DNA of 64,000 nt, from NCBI GenBank assembly GCA_022539475.1, contig VCMS01000234.1:1-64000 (forward strand), read 5' to 3'. Below, piece by piece: positions 19,640 to 32,289 of this stretch; within the stretch, counting starts at the first letter, position 1; each line of letters begins with the position of its first letter. The notes under the pieces are model-generated. The model was not told where the DNA came from. It saw only the letters and a program-made list of their open reading frames with translations, and did no database searches. The translations under genes and the position numbers were made by a program. This DNA is from Gracilaria domingensis (taxonomy: Eukaryota; Rhodophyta; Florideophyceae; Gracilariales; Gracilariaceae).

Positions 19640-20560
19640 TCTCATACTTCAACAAAACTGCAGTAACGTTACGTTTCTAGGTTTTAACCTGGGCTACTGC
19701 ATGAAAACAGTAACGATGAAAGGTTTGTTGAGACGAAATACTTGCCTCAATACTTGAAATGATTTCAATCTTGGCATTAGAGACTCATGTCAAGCTCTTA
19801 TCTTTCCTTGATTGTATTTCATAAAAGAAAGGTTTCGACTTGGCGATATGCATTTGCTGTCCGTATATCCATTATCGGCGATGACAAACTCTCCAGGTAG
19901 AACATCGTTCTTCACTTTTGTTGCAAATATTTTGGTATCCGGGTATGCACCGCATGAAAAAGGACCATGTACGCATATAAGTTTGTTTTCAAAATACTTA
20001 AACCTACTTCGTCCGGAAGCCCAACGCCTCTAAACTTGTGAGAATACCTAAAAGAACTAAAAGGAGATGGCTCAAATATCGCACAGTCGGTCGCGTCAAC
20101 GGAAGCAGAAATCATAGCAGATGTACCGCGTGATCGAGAAAACCTATTTTTCCATTTAATCTGTAGCCAAGCAAACCACAAAAAGAATAGTTAGGTCGAT
20201 CGAACATCTGAAGATTTCGTGTGAAAACGTACTTCTTTCATATTTGAAAGAAGAACCACAAATGTTCGTACCAAAAACCGTATTGTTTTCTCATCTACCT
20301 GTAAAAGAGCTGAGAGTGTTGCTTCATTCACATATGGTTTCAGAGACATCAGAGACCACATCAAGTGCTTTGGCTCTGCACTAGAAGGCACATTGGACTT
20401 GATACTATCCCACAAGGTAGAACAAACTTCAGCTGTAACACCAAACAAAGATATAAACTTTCTTCTCTTTGACAAAAGTGCGAGTCCAATTGCTTTACTG
20501 TTGTAACCGTCTCGAAGTATCTGAAACTTTTCGAAAGAAATGGTCATATGGAAAGGTCAA
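19640..20560 (-). pseudogene. DDE-superfamily transposase remnant (DDE_Tnp_4-like), copy 1
   Basis: The minus-strand frame 20547-20191 reads KFISLFGVTAEVCSTLWDSI, then PKHLMWSLMSLKPYVNEATL, the typical N-terminal helical part of this transposase group. The catalytic part follows in 20181-19912: DATDCAIFEPSPFSSFRYSH then KFRGVGL gives the first Asp. In a shifted frame comes GPFSCGAYPDTKIFA with the second Asp and VIADNGYTDSKC with the third acidic residue. The C-terminal region (about 19800-19640) is only recognisable in pieces ending in a CFHAVAQV-like strand. Stops and at least two frame changes show decay. It is the same family as the remnant at 35040-35870. Confidence 0.65.
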
Positions 20561-23500
20561 AACTTGCTGGGAACCTTAGAGGTCACCTATGGACGATGGT
20601 TCACAACATATAGAGAACCCAGCTACTTAACACTCGCACAAACCCTAAAATAAATTGATACTTGGATAAGTGCCTTAGCGTCTCCCAAATTCAAAAGTAA
20701 ATTATCAGGAGGCCACTGAATGTAAGGGATTGAAAGGGAGAGTCAAGTCCCATCTTTCTAACAATTGAAACTATATAAATGCAGGCAATGCCTTTCTCAG
20801 CATTGCGATGTTGCCAGAGTCTTTCATGCCATCTTTGTCGACGTAGTGTTTCGAAGACTCTACATTTTCGAAATGTGGTTTCCATTTTTGGCATAAACTT
20901 CTTCCCGAACAGTGTAAGCTGTCGTAGTACTGTCACATATTGCAAGGTTGCAAGCCTTAGAGAAGAGTCAATATTTAAGAACTATAATCATTGCTCTGAT
21001 TATATTCTCGGCTTCATCCTGGAAATGATTGTTTCTGCTACGGAACAGCTACAGCGTGGCATTAAAGGATGTATAGGAATACCCAAAGTTCAGGGATCGT
21101 GTGAAAGTTTTGAGACTTACATACTGAGAATCACTGAAGAAGTATTGAACTGGAAATTTATTTTGAACAGGAAGCGAGAACGATCATCGTTCTACATCTG
21201 CAGCCAGAAAAAGAAGAAAACAAGACGAGATTATAATAATCACACTTCGAAACGAATAAGAATATCAAAGCGACAGTTTGATAGCAAGGGTTCTAGATGT
21301 TTCTCCTATGAACAGAACAACTCTGTTTTCACTTGACTCAACCATGATGTCTTACACCGGTCAGAGTCTTTTGGGCATTTCGTGATCGCAGAAGATCGAA
21401 GCAAAGTGGCTCAGCTTGCGACAGTAGGAATGGCTCCGTTTCACATTCTACTTACGAGTCGAAAGAAGAAGGAATTGTGTATTCATTACTATTCTGTACA
21501 CAACGCTTGTATTGATACAATGGCTGGAGTTTTAAGATTGAATGACGATCATAAGGTGTCTGTTTTGACGTATTTTAGGCCAACAAAACTTTCAGGAGAT
21601 GCTTACGAACGACAAACTTCTTCCAGTGGAATTTGTTACCAATATTGGGACGAAACATCAGAGAAGAGTACATTGATTCGACTTACAAGACTAATTCACA
21701 ATCCATGGAGCTCTTTGTAGTGATAGTGTCCATATTAAAAGTAGGATTCGCAGGAAGGCGCGGGAAAGCAAGGAAGTCAGGCTGTTTAAGCATCAAGAAG
21801 TTCCAATTTCCGGTCAAAATTTGAACCATTAACGCACTTGCAGCTCGTAAGAAAAGTGAAACTCACGGCGGTTTTGGGCGCGAGCATTAATTCTCGACAA
21901 TATTTCGGTTTATATAAAAGTTGTAGAACGTGTAACTTTCGGCACGAATTTTGTAACTGTGCCACAGCACACTTTGAGTAGAGTTTGTATCGAAAGAAGT
22001 GAGGAACTATTACCAATTACTACAGAGAGAGTTGTAAACAGTGTCTCAATCTTGACTATTCTCCTCAAAGACGCAGGTTTTCTTGATATTCAGAACCTTT
22101 TCTACACATGAAAACGTCTCTAAATACAGCGCAAAGTTCTCTTGCATTACAGTTTTCTATCATATGAAGAATTTTGCACATTTAATTTTCCGATGGATAT
22201 GTCAGCGTCGTGTGAAATATTGAAGTTATCTTTTGAGTAGAAAGATAACTCAACTCGACGTCTGTATGTGTGCCGAAGCACAGTTGAGGCGAGTTTCTTA
22301 TTTCTTACGAGTCAGTTACTCTTCGCATTTCTTTTCCGGACAAAAAAGTAAAATGTAAGTTAAATAAGCATCTGAAGCAAAGCTGGCGCCATATTATGGC
22401 ACTTGCATTTTTGCTCGTGCCCAAAATGTACACATTCAATGTTTACAGGAAGAAACTTTCTTTCCCATTTTCCCCGCATCTTCCTCTTGCGCATCTTGTT
22501 GTCAAACCACCTCCAAACGAATTGAAGGAAGTAGAATATTGGAGAAAACTGACCAGAAACTTTTTCATTGCTCTGACAAAAGTTTTGCCTAAGTTGAAGC
22601 CAGTATTTTGCTTTTTGAACAAACAGAGTGCTCAACTTGGAGCCATTCAGAATGTCTCCACGTGTTTCATTCAATTTGTCTCTGGCATATGAAGAAAGCA
22701 AGCAATCGAAAGTCCCACTCACTGAGGTCAGTATTGCTAGCCGTCCTACTTGATGCAATTGCTACACACTTCTTTACTCACCATTTTATTAACAAAGCAC
22801 CTCTTTCGACTGAACAGTTTCATAAAATTTGATCTAGAGACATTGACGTAGTTTGCAATGACAATCAAGAGCTTTCTACGTATTTTTGAGAAAACTGGTA
22901 TGATGATACTACTTTCAATTACTAGGGAAGAAGATATGAAGAATGGTTTCATTTTCCAGAACTGCAATGCATGTGGAATCTCACTAGTCGCTGTTAGAAT
23001 CTATATATATCGCGAACTACAATCGTCGACAAATTGATTTTGTTGCGTACATTTTAGATGCTCATTTTGTGCAGAAGTATTTATTCGAGTACGACGCTTT
23101 GCTTGATGGTTCATAACAACTGAGTTGGTATGAACGATTTATTCCTGTTTGGAGGATGTGTATTAATGAAAACGCCAGTAACAGATATTCTCGCACGGAC
23201 AGAGCGGGAGAAAGCAACAAGGGCGTTATTTACGGCTTCCAATGTAAAACACATGAGTTTCAAAATAGCGCTTTCATTATTTTTTCTGTTTTTACTTTTT
23301 GTGTGGACAAGTGTTTAGGTGGAATCGTTTCACTCGTTTAGACAGATGCAACACTCTATGTCTGACAGATGTCTTGCGAACAACTGTAACCCGCCTATAG
23401 TCATCTTTGATCATCTGGAGATGACTTAAAAATGACTTGAGATGACTAATTTATTATGTCATAAACGTCTGGCAAGTATGACCAATTTTCAAATTATTAC

Positions 23501-24491
23501 CATAAATATTTTATGTCACCTATCCTTAGACATAGAGAAAACCAAAATGTTGCACAGTACGTCATCCATTCGAAATTTATGGGGCTTAGAGATGTTAAAA
23601 ATACATTTGTTTGGAAAAAGTTACGATTGTTTTATGACTTAAATTTGTCTTTTTCTCGTTCTTTTACCACCAAATTTGCAGACATATGTTTATTCAATAT
23701 GATACTTGCACTTATGCCAAAAATTAACAGACATTTCTGTCAATGACAGAGAATATGGCTCCACAAAAATGTAACATGCCGTCAGCAATTAAGTCATCTA
23801 GATGGTATCTGGCGCGTTTTCTGTGTCGAACAAGAACTAAGTTGTCATCCCCCCGTTGTCAAAACCACAACTGAGATCAATATGTGTTCACACTGGGGCT
23901 ACATATTTATTAAAAAGCTTATAATCCAATGTCACTTAGACGTATACGTAACATGTCGCAAATATTTAAGACCTATTCTGTGTGGCGCGAAGTGACAAAA
24001 GTCCTTTTTCCGCACTTCCCGGGCTACCTAAACTGGGTATGCAGCTGTCCATTTTATTATCATAATTGTTTCATGCCTTGTAAGCATCTGAAAGGAACAT
24101 CTGGTCCTCCACCGTTCTGAAATATCATCCGATCCTGTTAACCTTCGTTTTGGGAGATCAAGGCCCAGTTGGGAAAGCGGCGAGCATGTTTTGTCTAGGA
24201 TGAGATCTTCGAAGTTGAGCGCATTATTGGAAACTGTGGGAGAGATTCTATAGAGAGGGCTTTTAGTCTCTCTCATTCGAAAAGTGCACCTACATATTTT
24301 GCAGAGCTTGAGGAAGAAAATCAAAGGCATAATCAATTTTAATCTCATGCTGAGCATGTCACTAAGGTGTGAAATGACCTGAAGTCTAGTATTGCGTATT
24401 TAAGCCGTCACGGTGCAGATATCCAACAAACGAGAGTAGTTGTCAACAAATTCGAGCCAATAGAGAACTACTGGGTGAATGTTATGATCAA
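20561..24491. other. Gene-poor stretch with unassigned short frames
   Basis: Open frames such as 20691-20945 minus, 20779-21336 plus, 21382-21720 plus and 22360-22758 minus show no domain I can name. The minus frame 20945-20691 lies upstream of the DDE remnant and could be its leader. A recurrent 'GATGACTTAAAAATGACTTGAGATGACT' type word repetition near 23410-23440 is simple sequence. No gene is supported. Confidence 0.3.
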
Positions 24492-25120
24492 TGTGGACTT
24501 CATTTTTGTAGTGTAATGACGCGGATGGTGAGAAAACCAACAAAAAACAGAAATGCCAGGGGGTAACAGCCAAGAATATCAATGTGCAGTAATGCAGAAG
24601 AAAAGCAATCAAAGTAGTAATGTCAAAAGCGCACGCCAACTTCAGACGAAGGCTCGATTAAAAAATGGCTAAACTCCGAGCCAGCACAAGACACGAACTC
24701 GAAACCAATCAGCTAAGGACTGTGCCAAACTTCAGACATAGAATCGAAATGAGACGGTTAAAACCCGCACCAAACTTCAGAGGCGAGTTCGAACCTAAAC
24801 GGCTAACGCCCGTGTCAAACTTCAGACACGAGCTCGAAAATAATGAGAAGAACTAGTGGGAGCCAATCCCCAGACGTAGGCAAAAAAGAAAAAGAAAAGA
24901 CAATAACAAAAGGAAGGCCGGACTCACCAAGCGGCAAAGCGAAGCGGAGGGGGAGATTAAAGGAAGCCCACCATACTAAGAGGAAAGGTTAAGGGGAAGG
25001 TTGACTAGCAGGTGTTGCTGTTTGTGTGTGGGTGTGATTGGGTGTTGGGAGAGGACCGACCAAGGGTCAACTCGAATGATACCCTGCTTATATAGAGGTT
25101 TCCCACCCTCGACTCTAGCT
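24492..25120. repeat. Diverged copy C of the A/B repeat unit, 5' part
   Basis: It starts TGTGGACTTCATTTTTGTAG (24492), continuing with a GACGCGGATGGTGA word. This aligns with the starts of copy A (29032) and copy B (51806), which read TGTGGACGCCATTTT then GCGCGGGTGGTGAC. Beyond this the similarity fades, but the layout is the same: a non-coding G/A-rich leader, then a TTATATA word at about 25088. Assignment rests on about 60 aligned bases by eye. Confidence 0.4.
24631..24850. repeat. 45-bp tandem repeat, four to five units
   Basis: Units of 45 bp share CCAAACTTCAGACA and CGAA..GA..GG.TAA.. positions; the clearest copies start at about 24724, 24769 and 24814, with degenerate ones before. Because 45 is divisible by three, the plus frame reads a 15-residue repeat with the core PNFRHRIE. 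Coding status is doubtful. Confidence 0.7.
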
Positions 25121-28100
25121 TTTGTTTCAGGGTAGCAAATCGTAGAAACCATTTTTAAAATTTTCTAATTTCTATTCTATCGCGAGATTAATTTTAGACA
25201 ATTTTTCGTCTCACTAGTGCCTTCTAGTTCTTTTTCAGCTGTCCGTATCCATTAATTGTCCTATCAGCACTTTTCCCAAAATTCTAGAAGGTCTTCTGAC
25301 TTAAAGCATGTCATCAGGTATATTCTAAAGACTTATGCAGCCCGCAAGTATACACTCAAGACTGACATAGACCTAAGACTGTTATCCAAAATTTCACGGT
25401 ATTTTTGGAGATTCTCCGAGTTGCTTACCGTTCCTTTTGCAATTTTTGGCATCGCCCGCCACATCCAGAGGTTATTAGAGAACTCCACTATTTTCTCAAT
25501 TAGTGCGCCGACCAGTTCCTGCAGTCACGCAAGCTGTACGAGGTACGTGAAATCATGTCGCTCTCAGTCATTTTGAGACTCTGAGGATATATTAGTAGTT
25601 AGCTTTGCCCTAGCCCTCCACTTCGAAGTCCATCGTTCTCATCAATGGCTTCCTCCGATGCTCCTACTAGCGTCGCGGCTCTCTCGCCAGAGACCTTGGG
25701 GAAGCTCGAAGGCGGCACAGATGCTCACTCAATCGAGTTTGTAGCGGAGGTTCGAGTGGGGCCTGATCCTCCGCGCTGCCTCGTCGGTTCTGTCCGGCCC
25801 TGGTCTTCTATCGTTTCAACCTTCGACCTCTCTCTGGCATACGTGGCCGGTTGGTAGGACGCATCGAGGGCCGTTGACTAGATGATGAACGGCCACTGCC
25901 TCTCGGGGATCTTCTACGTGGTGATGGCGAAGGACCTTTCGACGCTTCCCCGCCGCCCTCGAGGCTCGTCTCCTGGAGTAAAATGATTTTCTCCTATTTT
26001 CTTTCTTTCTTGCTTCACGATCAACCTGAACTCGAGGAAGCATCTTAAGACGTTTAGTTCTAGTAATACCGATATGCTCCCATAGTTAGAGATAAAACAG
26101 TCATTGTCTCGTTACGATAAAAAGTCTTCTTATCGGAAGTGCTCCACTAATGTCAATCGATAAGGTATAAATGTTATCTCTCATCAAAATGCAGTATAAC
26201 GTTTTCAATCTCCGATGGGGACGGACGATCGAGATGATGTAGGTCATTCTAATTTGCAAGTCTTGGCATATGAAACCATTCACGCACTTTTCAGAAGCGT
26301 CAAAAGAGATAAACTGCCGTTCATTGCGTCGTTTAGGCTGAAGTCGAATGCTAGATGCTGTATTTTGCCAAAAGAAACCAATTCTGGCTGACTTTAGTTC
26401 CATGCGCTTCCGTGATGATCCCATACACTCCTTCGTTATGTTCGTTGGCGGTTTTTCAGCTCCTATCAGGCCATTTAGGGCGTGAACCAGTCTTCTACGT
26501 CATATTCGTGTTTCATATAATGCCATGATGTTCGTTTGTAATGTTTTGCTTTGTTGATTTGTTGGTGGCTATTTTTCTCTTGGCATCCTTGCTCCTTCTC
26601 ATCTCCTTTTCTATTTAGATGGTATCTGTATCATCATTTCTCTTCATTGATTCATAGATACACAACTGTTGTTAGGATCTTTCTCACATACAATCTTAAA
26701 TTGTCAGCCAAAGATATTTTAGCACGCCAGATGAAGGTACGAATGGTTCGGATGTTGCAAAGGCGAGGTTGACTTGCGTATTTGAATCTGAAGCCAAAGA
26801 AGTTACGACTGATATCATCAAAGAAAAGAAACTTGCGGCACTAGCGAACGAAAACAAACAGTCGGCTAAGAAGCGTGTCGATGCCCAGCTGCCAGAGATT
26901 GAAAACACTTTACATGAGTCTCTGTTTAAACTAGGGCTCAGTCTGTCCGAGTTGAAGGAAAAACTTGGTGAACTACCAGAATATGTCGTCTGTGGCATCA
27001 ATGTTGGGTCAGAGATCTTCCTGATGGTGCTTCAGTCTCCTTATCGAGCGCCAGCCCTCCATCGTGTTCACTAGACAGTTCAGACCATCTTCTCTAGCCA
27101 ATTCACAATCTTTCTTCCTGTCTTCAGTTCCTCTGCTTCTGTTCAGCTCTAAATGTCTCTTACACTAACTGCAACATATTGTAGCGAAATTGTAACGGCT
27201 CCAACACCATATTAGTAGCGCTCCCATCATCACTAAAGCAGTGCTCACATCCCACGACAGTCATCCAGTAGCCACAGTCCTACTATCACAACAGTTACAC
27301 TCTGAGAACGACAGTAGCAACAGGGCGAGTTAAAAAGTGATCGACAGCAACCAGCTCAAGTAGTAGATTACGTCAAGCACTAGCCACCAACATTAGCGCC
27401 AGCAGGGAAAGACACACGGCACTTTTGCCGTAGTATATAGTGATTGATATCAGAGGGAACAAATATCACCTTCTTTCAGTATCTTGTAGCAAAAAGAGTT
27501 GGGAGCATCTTTCTACAGAACGCCAAGCAAAAACGAACCCGCAAACCGAGAGCGATCGACGGCAAAAGCGTCGCGGAAATCCTCTGTAGAGAACCATAGG
27601 AAGAGCGCGACGCCGCGGCACATGCTTCAAAGAGGTTCCAAGTGCCAGGAGAGAAAGGTGGTTTTTCATTGTGCGAGATATGCGAGATTAAAAGAATATT
27701 TGCAGGAAATCTCCAGCTAGTGTTCGGTTACTCTCGAATTCGACCGTCAGAAAACTATTAACAAATGAAAAAGCAAAAAATATTTACACATTGCCCTAAA
27801 GTGAAAAGACATATTTCTTTATTACCAAGTCGAATGTAAGTGTTCAAGATTTTTACAGATATGTTAGCAAGGTATGCAAAGAATTTGGAATCTGTTAATT
27901 TTATTTTTTTCTTTTCTTGACTATCATAAAATGGTTTAGAGTTAAGAAAAATTCAGATTTTTTAATATTGAGCAAACGGACAAGATTTATGCAACATGAA
28001 GCTTGAAAGAGAACTATTTAGCTTTTCACCTTTCTAACTTTCTATATGATACTATTGATTTAAACTCTTTAGAAGCTGAACTTTGCTTACTTTGCAAGTT

Positions 28101-29031
28101 TGTGAAGGAGGTTTGCAATTTTTTCTGCAAAGTTTGCTTTGCATACATCTGATAAATGCCTTTTCTAAGAGCCAGAACGTCAATGCGAGTTCGTTATATA
28201 AATAAAACCGCCGTCCATATTATGCATGTATAGTATTTGGTAATTAAAGTTTGACACAAATAATATTTGAGGATTTTGTCTTACGAGCTATTTCCCACTC
28301 TCTCCTGTAAGCAAAATTGATATTCAAGCTCATAGTATTTGGGTTGCCAACGGTGTCTAACATTTTTGTGGTGCATTTAAACTTTTTAGGGGACAACTTT
28401 TACTTCACTAGTGGTCGTGCTCTAAGCATCCGGACAATCAGGGATTCTGGACAAAGTTTTAACCTTTTATTAAGTGCATTATTAATGCACTTAGTAAAAA
28501 GTCAAAATTTTGGTTACTCCATTTAGTTTTTTCGTTATGGCAAAGTTCTTAGAGCTTTGCTCTTACACACTGGAAAAATAGCAATTTGATCAGTTTTTAA
28601 AGTCACTTACAGTGAAATCTCTCAAAAGATGAACCTAAACTAAGATTTTGGTGATCTCCAACATTTTTGGAGCAACCGCAAAACCTTCGCGCTTATATAT
28701 AGACAGCAACCATTCTTTACAATAGCATACTGAAATTGATATATTATTTTCTAAAGACTTGGGCCGTGTCACACGGCGCAATTTCGTTTGATTTTGGACA
28801 CCGACCCTAATTTGGATCATAGGTCTCCAGCAAATTGAAATGGAGTAAGAATATGCATCGTATGCAGTACATCTGTAGATAAAGTACAAATTGGTAGGTT
28901 TCAAGAACGAAAGTAGCTCCTCGCAGTTTTCCACCGATTTGAGTTCAGCACATTGGTGGAGAGCTGACGATCGTGAGATTCTATTGGTAAGATTTGATGA
29001 TGAAATGGATGTCAAGCAACAGTAGCATAAC
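25121..29031. other. Mostly gene-free, AT-rich; two doubtful ORFs
   Basis: 25645-25857 (+) starts MASSDAPTSVAALSPETLGK and lies where copy A has its first ORF, but has no sequence match I can see. 26769-27074 (+) is a charged helical frame without a family. 27740-29000 is very AT-rich; a 10-bp-stem hairpin (TAAGTGCATT / AATGCACTTA) sits at 28471-28493. No gene is supported. Confidence 0.3.
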
Positions 29032-29725
29032 TGTGGACGCCATTTTCGTAAGCAGACAGAACGGCGCGGGTGGTGACAAACTCAAGGAGAGCAACACAAG
29101 AGATGCCCGAGAGTACCACCCTAAACGGCGAAAGATAATATGGTAGCTCAGCGATGAACGCAATAGCCTAACAACAGAACTGGAGCAACACGGCCTGTCT
29201 CAATGTCCACGTCAAAACCAACAATTGACGAGAGAGAGACTCAGGCCGAGTAGCTATTAGATGCAACGCAAGACCCAAGTTCGTGGGTAGAACAAGGGCG
29301 TCGGTACGATTAAAACCGTCGAAGTGTGCACACGAGCCCAACGAAGGACAACACACTACAACTTCAGGAGAGAGGGGGGGGCAGGAGACCGGACCGCCCG
29401 TAGAGAGAAAGAAAAAGTGGGGAAGAAGGTTGGTGGCAGAGAAGCGCAGACCGTGCTAGAGGGAAGTGGGGATGCCAAAGGAGAAGGTCGACGACGGAGA
29501 AGGGATGAGAAGGGATTGGGAGTTCGGCGTGAAGGGGGGAGTGGTCTGCCCGAGTCAAGTTGGCTTCCAAGCCTCGAACTCGGGGGTTTATATCCACAAA
29601 TCTTGTGTTTCGTGTAGCCTAAGTTGTGACTTGCTCACCGTCTAGTCATAAGTACCCTAGTGCTGCTCACCATCCGTAGGATGTAGCGATGTTGACTTGC
29701 AACTCTCCATCATGTAAGTCGATGT

Positions 29726-30367
29726 TTGGCTGTTGTTGACCTGGTGCGTCAGTTTCGCGGCGGGTGTCTCCGGCATAGTCGCATTGTGAGGTTAATACGT
29801 TCGTTCGTTCTACTAGATTCCATCTCGAAGCCGCGTCCGAAGCTCCTTTCTTCTTCTCTTGTTCTGCAGCGGTGTATATCCTTGGTGGCTACTGTCAACT
29901 CTGAAGGTCCAGTTTTCTTTGCGGTGACTCACGTTGTTCATCAAGATTTACGGACTCCGATCGAAGCCATGTCGTTGGTCAGGCCGAACGTTGATGCATC
30001 CGTTGCTGAAGCTGTCACTGCCGACGCCGAATATCTTTGCCTGGATGGTAGCTCACCGATTAGTGATGGAGCTTCAGAGGTCATGGCTCACTTCTCCTCT
30101 TCATCCGGGGCGGTTCCAGACATCACTTGGTCGCCAATGTTAATGAGTAAGTTTGAAGCAATACTGAGTGACGTTGCGAGAGGGATCGTCTCTTTTGATT
30201 CCGTTCATAATGTGCTGGGCATCCTGGTCAGCCGTCTGCCAACGGTCTATCTTCATTGCGTATTGCAGTTGTTGCGAGTGTCGTTGAGTGTGTCAGTCGT
30301 AATCCAGGCCCCCGAAGGTGACATCATGCGCTTGGTGAGGCTCCTTAAGTCCCGCGTCATTGAGTAG
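29726..30367 (+). CDS. Unknown protein ORF1 of repeat unit, copy A
   Basis: The frame is open for 213 residues, but the conserved protein may begin at ATG 29969 (MSLVRPNVDASVAEAV), since upstream codons include no good start. The core is closely matched by copy B: ASVA.AVT, GSSPI.D, SEVM..FSSS.GAVPDITWSP, FEAIL.DVA, VLGILVSRLPTV and the end PEGDIMRLVRLLKSR. Differences between the copies leave the reading frame intact, which suggests past selection on the protein. No known domain. The stop is followed after about 5 bases by the solo LTR at 30373. Confidence 0.5.
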   Translation: MAVVDLVRQFRGGCLRHSRIVRLIRSFVLLDSISKPRPKLLSSSLVLQRCISLVATVNSEGPVFFAVTHVVHQDLRTPIEAMSLVRPNVDASVAEAVTADAEYLCLDGSSPISDGASEVMAHFSSSSGAVPDITWSPMLMSKFEAILSDVARGIVSFDSVHNVLGILVSRLPTVYLHCVLQLLRVSLSVSVVIQAPEGDIMRLVRLLKSRVIE

Positions 30368-30372
30368 ATTGA

Positions 30373-31386
30373 TGTAGAGCAAAACCCTGCGATATACGGA
30401 AAAGGGGAATCTCTTCTAGGATGTCCGAGTCCTACTCCTTATGAGGAATAGACTCAGCGATAGAACCCTCTGTCCATACTCGAGTCGAGTGACAAGCCGG
30501 TTGTAAGACCACAGACGGTGATTGGCTATACCTACAGAGGCGGAATGCAAAGAACGGTGCAAATCCAGAAATGTAGTGTGATCCGAACCTAAACAAGAGG
30601 AGAAAAAGGGGACCGTATGAAGGGGGAAAGCTCACGGTAGAAACCACCAGAGCGGAGCTACGGACCGTGCCAACCGGCGGGCACAGGTCGGACAGCGGAG
30701 CGAGACACTCGAAGGCGCCAAAAATAAACCCAATACTGGGGCGGAAGCGATACCTGAAACAGGTGAACAAGTGTACACAACGAGACTTAATAGAGTGACA
30801 ACAACGAGAACAAAACAAGAAACAACAAGGAACAACAAGAAACAACCGACACCGCGGTAAAGACAATCAAATATCCAAAGATGGCAAAACAAGTGCTTCC
30901 TAAGTGACCCTGAGGGGTAGTAGTGCCCATACCATTCGTGGTTACTCTCCTGATGCAGTCGTAAACGTACGTAAGCGGCAAGCTACTATAGCCCGATTCC
31001 GAACTGGATTAGACTTGAGTGTCAACTCAGTTATCCATTTACTTGCAGCCTCAAGGGTGAGATCACCCGAGCATATATACTACTACTATGTATACAGTGC
31101 ACACCTCCCGAGGGTTCTACACGTGGACAACCCACTGTCAGGGGGCGGGGTACTTCCCAGCGGGCTTGGCACAAATATCTGTAGGCCAATCTTCACACGT
31201 GGCCAACTATTCCACTTACTATACACTTCCTACCGAGGATTCACCTATCAAAGCTCCGTTAAAACCCACCAAAAACTGCCCAAAATTAAAGGGAGTTTTT
31301 ATAACTTCCCCATGTCACCGGCCATCGGTATCATCTCATTATGAGCGGCATGATGGCTCCGATAGCGGAAAAGCCATTGCTCTACA
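30373..31386 (+). mobile_element. Solo LTR (gypsy-like) inside copy A, TSD ATTGA
   Basis: A 1014-bp block begins TGTAGAGCAAAACCC and ends CATTGCTCTACA. Its ends form a 10-bp inverted repeat (TGTAGAGCAA / TTGCTCTACA). It is flanked by ATTGA at 30368-30372 and 31387-31391. Copy B has the uninterrupted site TAGATTGAATAGTC at about 53135-53148, so the insertion is proven by an empty site. The start shares TGTAGAGCAAAAC with the LTR of the 39910 element, but the bodies differ, so it is a related family. A TATATACT word near 31075 may be its promoter. Confidence 0.85.
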
Positions 31387-31572
31387 ATTGAATAGTCAGT
31401 CCGCGCACTCGTTCATCCCTCATCGGGGTGGTGCGGTAGACGAAGGTTTCAGGCATAGATGCGTTAAGGTGGCCTTCATTTCTGACGAGTTTCTCCTGAG
31501 ACAGCATGCTAGCAGGGTATTGGGTTCATCGTTTATAATGCTTACTTCAGGGCTCCTCTCTGGCTTTGGTAT

Positions 31573-32090
31573 ATGAGTGACTTATTGTCTAGACCAGTTT
31601 GGACACCGCATCGGTCGCTCCAACTCCCCATGAGTGACAAGAAGCTGAGCGTAAGCGAACAAATGGCAGCGATGACAGACAACTCTAGTTCTGCTGCTTC
31701 CAGCTCTGAGCCATCAACACCCTCAGCGGCAGGTGTTCTGGATTTGGAGGCAGTCGAGACTTGCAAGGAAGGCGACACCCCGAATCGAGATGAGGATGAC
31801 CATGTGTCTAGGACGAACTCTAACAGTGGCTTAAATGTCGTCAAAGTGGACCTTTTGATTGACATGATGATACGTGTCACGATGTTTCTTACCTGTTAAG
31901 CGAGAGGTAACGTCGAAGCGTTAGCGGAGTTTCGCGAGTGCTTGCGCGAGGTCCCGTACCACTATTTTCGTGGATTGTATGATGGGATCTCGTTCGTCTT
32001 TGCCGCTCGTTATCACGGAGATCTGAATCCTGTCCGTCTGCTCCTGAACGACCTTCATGTGCTGCTTCAGAAACGAGAGGCACAATCCGA
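31573..32090 (+). pseudogene. Unknown protein ORF2 of repeat unit, copy A, with a nonsense codon
   Basis: It starts at ATG 31573, or at the conserved MSDKKLSVSEQ (31630), and has an acidic, Ser-rich head (EAVET, NRDEDD, SNSGL). A TAA at about 31897-31899 interrupts the frame where copy B has TTG (HRLAK). After it the same frame resumes with NVEALAEFRECLREV, GLYDGISFVFAAR and LLLNDLHVLLQKREA. It ends near a donor-like GAT|GTAAGT at 32090. No family recognised. The nonsense codon makes this copy defective while copy B keeps the Leu. Confidence 0.55.
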
Positions 32091-32289
32091 TGTAAGTAAT
32101 GGGTTCAAATCTAGCATATCTATAAAGTGGATGTGCCTCGCAGTGTCCTTCTCTAGCCCAGCGGCGCGTCGAGGGCATCCCCACTATCTTTTCGGTGCGA
32201 GCGTGCCGCCGCGCGCAGCATGCGAGTGCCCCTCTTGTTGCGTGCCAGGCGAGCTGTAGCGCGTGGTGCTTGCACCTTGATCTCCTTCT

